Positions 1-9,700 of a stretch of 32,710 nucleotides of DNA are shown piece by piece. The stretch spans positions 1-32,710 of the forward strand of contig JAPLGZ010000583.1 in NCBI GenBank assembly GCA_026389895.1. The letters are read 5' to 3'. The notes below the pieces were generated by a model. It had not been told where the DNA came from. It did no database searches and saw nothing but the letters and a program-made list of their open reading frames with translations. Origin of the DNA: Chloroflexota bacterium (GTDB taxonomy: Bacteria; Chloroflexota; Anaerolineae; Caldilineales; Caldilineaceae). The stretch's first letter is position 1. Every line of letters starts with the position of its first letter. Made by a program: the position numbers and the translations under genes.

Positions 1-2
1 AT

Positions 3-3000
3 CTGGCGCTCGTCTTGAGTGCCGCTGAGTTAGCCTTTGCGGATGTTCATCCTGAGGTTAGTTATCAGGTAGAGGACATCATTTTCCCAGAGCCCTTGAT
101 CGTACCGGACGGCGAAAGCCGCACCGTTCAGTTGATTTTGACCCCCACTGAACCGGAAGCCGGTCAACCGTTCTACGAACTTCGCTTGATTAGCTTTGTG
201 TCAGCCAGCGAACCGCTTGCCACCCATGCGCTTGGGCAGTTGACCATTGGCACCAGTTTAGCAAGTGAAGCCATCGCCTTAGACCAAGTACGCGCGCGTT
301 GTACAGAGCCAGTGGATATTGCCAACTTCTATGAAAAGGTAGCGCAGCAGCAGATCGCACTAGGGCCAAGTTTCCGCTGGCTGACGGCGGGGTGGCGTGG
401 CCAGGGTGAGGCGCTGGGCCGCTTGCAGCAACCGGTTGGACTTGGTGATCTGTCAGACTCCGTACTACACCCAGGTCTGCTAGATGCCTGTTTTCAAATG
501 ACTGGGTTGACAAACCCAACTGCACCGGAAACCCGGCTACCGTTTGCCGTGGGCAGGTTGCAACTCTATCAGCCCATCACCGGGCAGGCGTGGTGGTGCC
601 ATGCCCAACAAATCGCTGAAGCAAAATGGGATATTCGGCTCTTCGACGATCTGGGCCAACTCGTCGTCGCCATTGATGGCTTCGAGCTGCGCACTGCTGC
701 CCCAACGGCCATCCAAGGGACCGAGCCTTGGCGGGATTGGCTGTATACCATGCAATGGCAGCCACGCCCCAGCTTTGGCTTGCCACTGGATAACCTGCCC
801 ACGTTGGCGGCAATTGACGAGCAGTTGCGGGCGAAGTTGCCGCAATGGCAAGCCGACAGTACAAAGTTGGCGGCCTATCGCGCCGGTTTAGCCCGGTTAG
901 AAGCCCTGGGTGTGGACTATGTCCTGGCTGCCCTGACCAACGCCGGCTTGACCTTTACCAAGAAAGCGATTTGGCCCACGGAGCAAATGGCGCGTCAGCT
1001 TGGTGTCGTGCCGCAACATCAACGCCTCTTTGCGCGCATGCTGGCGATGCTGGCCGAGGCTGGGGTGCTAACGCGCGTGGACGACGCTTGGAAAGTCAAA
1101 CGCATTCCCGCGATCAAAGACCCGCAGATGCAGTTTCACGCCCTGCAGGAAACCTATGGTGATGTGATCGGGGCCGAGCTAACCTTGCTGCAACGTTGTG
1201 GCAGCCAGTTGGGCGACGTGCTCCGCGGGCAGCAAGATCCGCTGGATCTGCTCTTTCCTGGCGGCGACGCCCAGACGGTGACGCATATCTACCAGAAATC
1301 CCCCAGTGCCAGGCTGATGAACCAACTAATCTACGATGTGGTGGCGACCCAACTGGCCGGTTTGCCAGCCGAACAGGGCATCCGCATCCTGGAAATTGGC
1401 GCAGGGACGGGCGGCACTACCGCTGGCTTGCTGCCACTGCTACCCGCTGGGCAAACTGAGTATACCTTTACCGACATTGGGGGGAGCTTCCTCAAAAAAG
1501 CCAGCGAAACCTTTGCCGATTATCCGTTCATGCAGTATCGCCCCCTGGATATTGAACAATCGCCCGTTGCCCAAGGCTTCGGACGCCACCAATACGATCT
1601 GATTATCGCGGCGAACGTCTTGCACGCGACCCGCAATCTGCGTGAAACCTTGACCCACATCAAACAACTGTTGGCCCCAGGTGGCCGGTTGCTCTTGTTG
1701 GAAGGCACCGACCGCAGCAACTGGGTAGACCTGACCTTTGGGCTGACCGACGGCTGGTGGCGCTTTGCCGACGACCGCGCCAATCATCCCTTATTGACCG
1801 CCAACGAGTGGCAGGAGCGGCTGCTGACTTGTGGCTTTGCGGCGGCCATTTCGGCCCCATCCAGTACAGCGGCCAATCTCAATCTCGGCCAGACGCTCAT
1901 CGTGGCCCAGGCCGATCAGGCAACGGTCGCGCCGGAGCGTGGTTGGCTGATCTTTGCTGACGAGCAAGGCACTGGCCAAGCCCTGGCCGCGCAAATGCGC
2001 CAACGGGGTGAGCAGCCCTGGTTAGTCTATGCCAAGGAGCGCTATTGCCAGCTAGACGCAACAACCTATCAGATCGATCCCGCAAGCAGTCAAGATTACC
2101 GGCAACTGTTGGCCGCCGCGCCACCGTTGCAAGGCGTTATTCATCTCTGGAGTCTGGATGCCCCGCCGCTGTGCCAACCGAGTGATCTGGAAGTCGCCGC
2201 CCAACAGAGTTGCGGCAGTATCTTAGCGCTGGTGCAAGCCATGTTAGAAGAATTGACCGATCCACCACGCTTGTGGTTGGTGACGCAAGAAGCGCAAGCC
2301 GTCACCGCGCAAGACAGAGTGAATGGAGTTGCGCAGTCGCCGGTCTGGGGACTGGGGCGGGTGATTGCGCAGGAGCACCCTGAACTGCACTGTGTCCGGC
2401 TTGATTTAGCCACAGACCAGAATTTTGCGGCGCAAGCCAATCGGCTGTGGACGGAAATCCATAGTAGTCTGGCCGGAACGCCGGTGGCCGAGCAGGTGGC
2501 GTTGCGCCAGGCCAAGCGCTATGTCGCTCATTTAGCGCCCTACGAACAAGCCCAAAATGAGTACAAGGTAGCACCGCCCATTGCCATTCAGGCCGAAGCC
2601 ACCTACGTAATCACCGGCGGGCTGGGTGGGTTAGGGTTGCTGACGGCGCAATGGTTGGTGAAACACGGCGCCCGCCATCTGCTCTTGGTGGGGCGACATG
2701 GCGCCACCGCGCAGGCCCAAGCACAGGTCGCGCAATTAGAGCAACTGGGGGCGGAGGTGCAAATTGCTTGCGCCGATGTAACCGATATCGAGCAAGTGCG
2801 GGCGGTGTTAGCCACCATCCATGCGGCCTATCCGCTACGCGGTGTGATCCATGCGGTCGGTGTGCTCGATGATGGCATCCTTTTGCAGCAGAACTGGGAA
2901 CGGTTTGTCAAGGTCTTGGCGCCCAAGATGTGGGGCGCATGGCATTTACACACGCTCACCCAAGAGATGCCGCTGGATTTCTTTGTCTTATATTCGTCGA

Positions 3001-3599
3001 TCGCCGGTCTGCTGGGCAATCAAGGCCAAGCGAACCACGCCGCGGCCAACGTCTTTTTAGATACCTTGGCCGCCTATCGCCAGGCGCAGGGGTTACCAGC
3101 CCTGAGCATCGCCTGGGGACCGTGGGCGGAAATCGGCGCGGCCGCCCATTTACAAGCAAGCATGGCGGCCCAGGGGATGCAGATGATTGATCCACAGCGC
3201 GGGATCCAAATCTTTGCCCATCTGCTCAACCAACCCCAGGCCCACATGGGCGTCTTGCCCATCAACCGGTCGCTGCGCGCCACAGCACCGAAAGCGGGCC
3301 GGTTAACCGCGGCGCCAGCCATACCCGAAAAGAACTTGCGCCAGGAGTTGGCCGCGTTGTTGCCGGATGTGCGTTTCGCCAGGATCGCCAATCATGTGGA
3401 AACGCAACTGGCCTACGTCTTGGGCTGGTCGGCCAGCAAACGCATTGACCCGAAAGCCATTATCTCGGAATTGGGCTTGGATTCGTTGATGGCGGTGGAG
3501 TTGCGCAACAGGCTGCAAGAAGCATTGGCGGTCAAGTTGAGTCCGGTGCTGGTCTTTGAATATCCGACCCTGGAAAAGTTAAGCCAGCACCTGTGCTAG
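3..3599 (+). CDS. Type I PKS module, 5'-partial (DH-cMT-KR-ACP visible)
   Basis: Modular polyketide synthase whose KS, AT and start of DH lie left of the window; the frame is open to the edge, so the TTG at 15 is not the real start. Domains in order: DH C-terminal part with HPxLLDA (catalytic Asp codon near nt 483), C-methyltransferase with the SAM-binding ILEIGAGTGG near nt 1386 and an ANVLHAT motif near nt 1612, KR with the NADPH motif TGGLGGLG near nt 2613 and an LDD motif (B-type, D-hydroxyl) near nt 2868, and ACP with the phosphopantetheine Ser of LGLDSL at nt 3483-3485. The module would add an extender, methylate the alpha carbon, reduce the ketone and dehydrate. The usual KR catalytic Tyr position reads His (QANHAAAN, codon 3036-3038). 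The frame stops at a TAG that appears premature, because the same frame continues to 3761. No TE is present, so the chain should pass to the next PKS. Confidence 0.95.
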   Translation: MALVLSAAELAFADVHPEVSYQVEDIIFPEPLIVPDGESRTVQLILTPTEPEAGQPFYELRLISFVSASEPLATHALGQLTIGTSLASEAIALDQVRARCTEPVDIANFYEKVAQQQIALGPSFRWLTAGWRGQGEALGRLQQPVGLGDLSDSVLHPGLLDACFQMTGLTNPTAPETRLPFAVGRLQLYQPITGQAWWCHAQQIAEAKWDIRLFDDLGQLVVAIDGFELRTAAPTAIQGTEPWRDWLYTMQWQPRPSFGLPLDNLPTLAAIDEQLRAKLPQWQADSTKLAAYRAGLARLEALGVDYVLAALTNAGLTFTKKAIWPTEQMARQLGVVPQHQRLFARMLAMLAEAGVLTRVDDAWKVKRIPAIKDPQMQFHALQETYGDVIGAELTLLQRCGSQLGDVLRGQQDPLDLLFPGGDAQTVTHIYQKSPSARLMNQLIYDVVATQLAGLPAEQGIRILEIGAGTGGTTAGLLPLLPAGQTEYTFTDIGGSFLKKASETFADYPFMQYRPLDIEQSPVAQGFGRHQYDLIIAANVLHATRNLRETLTHIKQLLAPGGRLLLLEGTDRSNWVDLTFGLTDGWWRFADDRANHPLLTANEWQERLLTCGFAAAISAPSSTAANLNLGQTLIVAQADQATVAPERGWLIFADEQGTGQALAAQMRQRGEQPWLVYAKERYCQLDATTYQIDPASSQDYRQLLAAAPPLQGVIHLWSLDAPPLCQPSDLEVAAQQSCGSILALVQAMLEELTDPPRLWLVTQEAQAVTAQDRVNGVAQSPVWGLGRVIAQEHPELHCVRLDLATDQNFAAQANRLWTEIHSSLAGTPVAEQVALRQAKRYVAHLAPYEQAQNEYKVAPPIAIQAEATYVITGGLGGLGLLTAQWLVKHGARHLLLVGRHGATAQAQAQVAQLEQLGAEVQIACADVTDIEQVRAVLATIHAAYPLRGVIHAVGVLDDGILLQQNWERFVKVLAPKMWGAWHLHTLTQEMPLDFFVLYSSIAGLLGNQGQANHAAANVFLDTLAAYRQAQGLPALSIAWGPWAEIGAAAHLQASMAAQGMQMIDPQRGIQIFAHLLNQPQAHMGVLPINRSLRATAPKAGRLTAAPAIPEKNLRQELAALLPDVRFARIANHVETQLAYVLGWSASKRIDPKAIISELGLDSLMAVELRNRLQEALAVKLSPVLVFEYPTLEKLSQHLC

Positions 3600-3761
3600 C
3601 TATTGTTCCCAGTGGTCGAAACAATGGTTGAGGCAGATGACGCCGCCACAGCAGCAGCAACCGCCCTTGAAAATATTGCCCATCTATCGGCCGACGAAGT
3701 GGGCGCGTTACTCGATAAAGAATTGGAGATGTTCGGTGACCTCATTGCAGACAGAGAATGA
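3600..3761 (+). other. In-frame continuation of the upstream PKS beyond an amber codon (C-terminal tail)
   Basis: Directly after the TAG at 3597-3599 the same frame runs for 53 sense codons to a TGA at 3759-3761. The encoded peptide contains LSADEVGALLDKELEMFGD, which resembles the short helical tails that follow the last ACP of modular PKS proteins. The next PKS starts inside this stretch (TTG 3745), the overlap expected if the upstream gene truly ended at 3761. An ATG at 3624 lies in this frame. I read this as the detached C-terminal docking tail of the upstream PKS, separated by a single-codon nonsense change (for example CAG to TAG), a sequencing error, or a readthrough site. Neighbouring genes (such as those ending at 12386, 12639, 18360 and 22307) use TAG as an ordinary stop, which argues against genome-wide amber reassignment. 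Confidence 0.75.
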
Positions 3762-6700
3762 CAACGCGCTGCGGTTGCAACGGGCGCTGGTCGCCTTGCA
3801 GCAAGCGCGTACAAAAATTGACACCCTGGAGCGGACGCGAACAGAACCAATCGCCATTATCGGTATGGGCTGTCGCTTCCCAGGGGCAGAAAATCCGGCG
3901 GCCTTCTGGGAGCTGCTGCGTAATGGGACGGATGCCATTGGCGAAGTGCCGGCTGATCGCTGGGATATTGAGGCATATTATGACCCGAACCCGCAGGCTG
4001 CTGGGAAAATGTACACGCGCTATGGTGGGTTTCTGGATCGCATCGATCAATTTGATGCCGCCTTTTGGGGCATTTCGCCGCGCGAAGCGGTCAAACTGGA
4101 TCCCCAACAACGCCTCTTGTTGGAGGTCAGTTGGGAGGCCCTAGAACAGGCGGCTCTGAACCCGGATAAGCTGGTCGATAGTCTGACCGGTGTTTTTATT
4201 GGCATCACCAGCATCGGTTATGCCAATTACATCACAACTCAGGGGCAGAGCGATCTGGATATGTATACGATGATGGGTGACAACTGTAGCATAGCCACCG
4301 GGCGGCTCTCCTATTTGCTGGGACTTGGCGGGCCGAATCTCGCCGTCGACACCGCGTGTTCCTCCTCGTTGGTGGCGACCCATCTGGCCTGTACGAGCCT
4401 GCGCAATGGGGAGTGTAACCTGGCGCTGGTCGGCGGTGTCCATGTCCTGCTAACGCCCCAGGGCACGATTGGCTTTTGTCGGGCAGGAACGATGGCGCCA
4501 GATGGTCACTGCAAGACCTTTGATGCCCGCGCCGATGGCTATGTGCGTGGGGAAGGGTGCGGGATGATCGTCCTCAAGCGCATTTCCGATGCCGTCCGCG
4601 ATGGCGATAACATCCTGGCGCTGATTCGGGGCAGTGCGGTCAATCAGGATGGACGCACGAATGGCCTGACCGCGCCCAATCCCCTGGCTCAGCAAGCGGT
4701 GATTCGGCAGGCGTTGAAGAATGCAGGGATCAAACCCACCGAGGTAGGGTATGTCGAAACGCACGGCACAGGCACGCCCCTTGGTGATCCGATTGAGGTT
4801 AATGCCTTGGGCGCCGTCTTTCACGAACGCCAACAACCACTAGTCATCGGCGCGGTCAAGACCAATGTCGGCCATTTAGAGGCCGCTTCCGGCGTGGCGG
4901 GGATCATCAAAGTTGTCATGGCCTTACAGCATGGTGAAATCCCACCCAATCTCCATTTCGCCACGCCCAACCCGTACATCGCCTGGGACGAATTGCCCGT
5001 GACTGTGCCCACCGTGTTGACCCCCTGGCCAAGCGTTAGCCCGTCCGGCAAACGGGTGGCGGGGGTCAGCGCCTTTGCGGCCAGCGGGACGAACGCCCAT
5101 CTTGTGCTCGAAGCGTATGAGAGACAGGGAGACAAGGAGACAGGGAAACAAAGAGATAGGGAGATAGGGAGACAGGGGGCGTTGGCGGATGACAATGCCG
5201 CGCACAACGCAGCGCGACCGTACCATCTGCTCGCCCTTTCTGCTAAGACGAAAGCGGGGCTGTTAGAGTTAGCCACGCGTTATGCTGACGCGTTGAATAA
5301 GAACCCAACGGTTTCGATGGCGGATCTCTGTTTCACCGCCAACACGGGTCGGTCACACTTTGCGCACCGCTTGAGCGTCGTCGGGCAGTCAGCCGCTGAG
5401 TTTGAAAAGCGGCTGCGGGTTGCCGCAACAGGTAAAAAGTCAACCTGGACCGCACTGGGCAACCTTTCCGGACAAAAGCCCAAAATTGCTTTTCTCTTTA
5501 CCGGGCAAGGGTCGCAACATATTGGGATGGGCAAGCAACTGTACCAAACCAACGCCACCTTTCGCGCCATCATCAACCAGTGTGACCAGATTTTGCGCCC
5601 CTACCTGGCGCATGGACTGTTAGAGATTTTATTCTACACGGAAGCCGCGGCGGGCCAAGACGCGGAATTGATTAACCGCACCGCCTACGCCCAACCGGCG
5701 CTGTTTGCAGTGGAATACGCGTTAGCGACCTTGTGGCAGGCATGGGGCGTCAAGCCGGATGTTGTCCTCGGCCACAGCACGGGTGAGTATGTGGCGGCGT
5801 GTGTGGCGGGGGTCTTTAGCCTGGAAGATGGGCTAAAATTAATTGCGGCGCGCGCCCGTCTGATCGAAGCCGTTTCATCCGGTGGCGCAACCGCGGCAGT
5901 TTTGGCCGGCGAAGCGCAAGTAGCGGTGGCCATTGCCCCCTACCGCGAGCAGATTAGTATTGCTGGGATCAATGGCCCCTTGGAAACGCTAATTGCGGGC
6001 TCGGCAGCGACGCTAGATCTGACCATCGCGGCCTTAAAAGAACAAGGATTAGATAGCCGCCGTCTGCAAATTCCCCATGCCACCCATTCACCTTTGATGG
6101 AGCCAGCGTTGGATGAGTTTGAAAAACTGGCCCAACAAGTAATCTATCAGCGACCGCGTCTCACGTTGATTTCGAATGTAACGGGTGGTGTGATTGAGGC
6201 GGTCGATGCCAACTATTGGCGGCGTCACCTGCGCGAGCCGGTCCGTTTTGTCGACGGCATGAACCAATTACAAGCCGAAGGCTGTGACATCATGTTAGAA
6301 ATCGGTCCGGCGCCGGTGCTCCAATTGCTGGGGCGGCAAAACTGGCGCGGCCCAGCCAAAGTATGGCTACCTTCCTTGTGGTCGATTCGGCCGGATTGGG
6401 AGCAGATGCTGCAAAGTATGGGCACCCTATACACCTGTGGCGTGGCGATCAATTGGGCGCGTTTCGACGAAGAATCTACCCATCACAAAGTCGATTTGCC
6501 CACCTACCCTTGGCAACGCCAACGATATTGGCCAGATTTACGCGGGAAACAGCCTGCTGGCGAGCGGTTCGACGGCTCGACTGAGCTCGCCGAAGTCAGG
6601 CTCACCGCCCGATCGGGGTCTGAGCTTGGCGAAGACCAGAGCAGTGCAAGTGCAGGGCACGCAAACAAGACCAATCAACATCTCTTACTTGGGCAACGAG

Positions 6701-9700
6701 TAGTGTCAGCCGCTTTTACGAACAACGAAATTCAGTACGAAAACCAGTTCAATGCGGCCTTTCCCAGCTATCTAACCGATCATCGCGTCTATGAACACGC
6801 GCTCCTGCCCACCACCGCCTATCTGGAGATGGCCTTAAAAGCCGGGGCAAATCTGCTCGGCACCGATCAGCTAGAGATTGAACACTTTGCCATTCACCAA
6901 GCCCTGATCCTACCCGAAGCAACAGCCACAATCCGCGTACAAACGATCTTAACGCCGACCCCAGCGGGTTATACTTTCAAAATCTACTCCGCTGAAGCCG
7001 ACCCCGCGGCCGGACAAGCAGCAACGTTTCGATTGCACGCCGAAGGAATTGTTCGCCAGCACGCGACGTCGTCATCTGGGGAAGTGGTCGATCCCTCGTG
7101 CCTCGGGACAAGTTTAACGGCACTGAAGGCAACCATCACCGAGCCAGTTGACATTGCGGCGTTCTACCAACGCTATGCACGGCGTCATTTGAACTATGGT
7201 CCTGCATTCCGCCTTATTCAGCAGCTTTGGCGAAGTAGCTTGACTGACGAAGAAAGTGCAGACGACATGCAGCCGCCAAGAAAGACATTGGGGCTGATTC
7301 GCTTACCGGCGCAGCTTGCCGCAATGCCAGATGCATCCGCGGCACGATATCAGTTGCACCCCGCCCTGCTGGACGCCTGTCTCCAAGTTTCGGGTGCGCT
7401 CTCCACCGCTGATGAATTCACCGCCCTGCCGATTGGGATCGACCGCGTCGTCTATCTGCGGGCGCCGGGGCAAGAAGTCTGGTGTGAGGCGCGGATGCGT
7501 TCCGTGACGGACGAAATCTACACCATCGATTTGCGGCTATGGCGACCTGACGGCCAAGTAGTTGCGATAATTGCGGGCTTACAAGTCAAACAAACCACAC
7601 AGCAGGCCCTAACTCTGCAACAGACGCGCAGTGGCAGCGAAGCGTGGCGCGACTGGCTTTATCAAGTGGTTTGGCAGCCCCAAGAACGCCCTCCAATGGC
7701 AGCCACAGATAGCATTTCTGGCACTATTCAATCTGCACGCTGGCTGATTCTGGCTGATCACAATGGGCTGGGCGAGCAACTCGCCACCTTGTTAAACGGC
7801 CGCGATGAGCAGGCGATCTTGGTGTTGCACGGCAACACCTATGAACAAGTCAACGCCAACACCTACCGGATTAACCCGCTCGCTGTCGCCGACTACCAGA
7901 CGCTCTTCGCTGCGCAACCAGACATCTCTGGCGTGATTCACTGTGGGAGTGTCACCGCGCCAACCGATGCAGAAACGTTGTCCATCGAAAGTTTACAGGC
8001 GGCGTCCTTGGCTGGCTGTGGCACACTGTTGGCGCTGCTCCAAGCCATGAGCCAGCAAACCAAACCGCCAGCGCTTTGGCTGGTAACCCAAGGGGCGACC
8101 GGGCCGGATGAGGCCTCCCAGATTCCCCTGGCTGGTCTCGCCCACTCGCCTGTTTTAGGAATGGCGAAGGTGGTGGCCCTGGAATATCCCGATCTACCTT
8201 TGGGGCGCGTCGATTTGGACCCGCAGAGTTCGAGCCAAGCGGCAGCCCAAATCCTCTTGACTGAACTAGCGAGCCTCCCTGGTGCGGCCAGCGAAGAGCA
8301 AATCGCCTACCGCAACGGGACGCGTTATGTCGCTCGATTGGCGCGGATAAGACCTGATCAGCAAAACAGGCCGATGCGTTTGGAAATTGGCAAAAAAGGC
8401 AGCTTGGAAAATATCGAGCAACGCCCCTTGGCGCGGCGCAAACCAGCCCCCAATGAGGTTGAAGTGCGCGTACACGCGGCAGGACTTAATTTCCGCGATC
8501 TGCTCAATGCCCTGGGACTGTATCCTGGTGACGCCGCAGTGCTGGGCATTGAGTGCAGTGGTGAGGTGGCGGCTGTTGGTGACAATGTCACCATGTACGC
8601 AATTGGCGACCCGGTGGTGGCTGTCGCTTCCGGCAGTTTTGCGCAATATGTGACTGTCCGGGTCGAACATGTGGCGCACAAACCCCAAAATCTAAGTTAT
8701 GAGGAAGCCGCCACTATCCCCAGTGTCTTCTTAACAACCGACTATTGCCTCAACCACGTCGCCAAAATGAAAGCGGGCGACCGTGTCTTAATCCACACGG
8801 CATCCGGTGGCGTGGGACAAGCCGCGATCCAGTTGGCGCAACAAGCGGGGGCGGAAGTCTTTGCGACGGCCAGCCCTGGCAAGTGGGCCACGCTGTCCGC
8901 GTTGGGTGTGAAGCACATCTATAATTCGCGGACGACGATTTTTGCCGAAGAAATTATGGCCGATACGCAGGGACAAGGTGTGGATATTGTCCTCAACACC
9001 CTGACCGGAACCGGCTTTATCGAAAATAGTCTTGCTTGCTTGGCTCCTAATGGCTATTTTATGGAAATCAGTAAACGCGATGTATGGAGCGCCGAGCAAA
9101 TGGCCGCGGTGCGCCCGGATGTAGCCTACTTTTTGACTGACCTGGTCGAAGTGGGCGAACAACAACCAGCGTTAATTCAAGAGATGTTGCAAACGCTAAT
9201 GGCGCAATTTGCGCAAGGCACCCTGGCCCCGCTGCCGCAGACCACCTTCACGATGGAAAATGCGATCAGCGCCTTCCGCTATATGCAGCAAGCCAAGCAT
9301 ACGGGCAAGATCGTCCTCACCCAACCGCAAGCGCGCCCAGTAGTGATTCGCGCAGATGCAACTTACCTGATCACGGGCGGACTCGGTGGGCTGGGATTGG
9401 TCACGGCGCGGTGGTTGGTCGAACAGGGCGCCAAACACCTGATCCTCAGTGGACGGAACCAACCACAAGCCGCAGCCCAGTTGCAACTCGACACCCTGCG
9501 CGAGTTGGGCGCCGACATCCTGGTTGCGCAAGCCGATGTCACCAGCGGTGAACAGCTCCAAAGAATGATGGCCGCCATTGATGCGCGTTATCCCTTGCGC
9601 GGGGTGATTCATGCGGCAGGGCTGCTGGCGGATGGGGCGTTGGTCAACCAAAGCTGGCCCCAATTTAGCCAGGTGTTAGCCCCCAAAGTCGAAGGGGCCT

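Noticed and set aside
3597-3599. Pyrrolysine or general amber recoding as the cause of the internal TAG
   Set aside because: Several neighbouring genes end with TAG and no recoding machinery is visible; mutation, error or simple readthrough are more likely.
3628-3744. Earlier TTG start (3628) for the terminal PKS
   Set aside because: Residues from this start read as a Gln/Pro-rich out-of-frame version of the upstream tail; the tail frame shows clear PKS similarity, so both cannot be real.
4821-5276. Minus-strand open frames with hydrophobic repeats (Leu/Ser/Pro-rich)
   Set aside because: They are the complement of the octanucleotide repeat and KS coding sequence; the plus-strand PKS explains the region.
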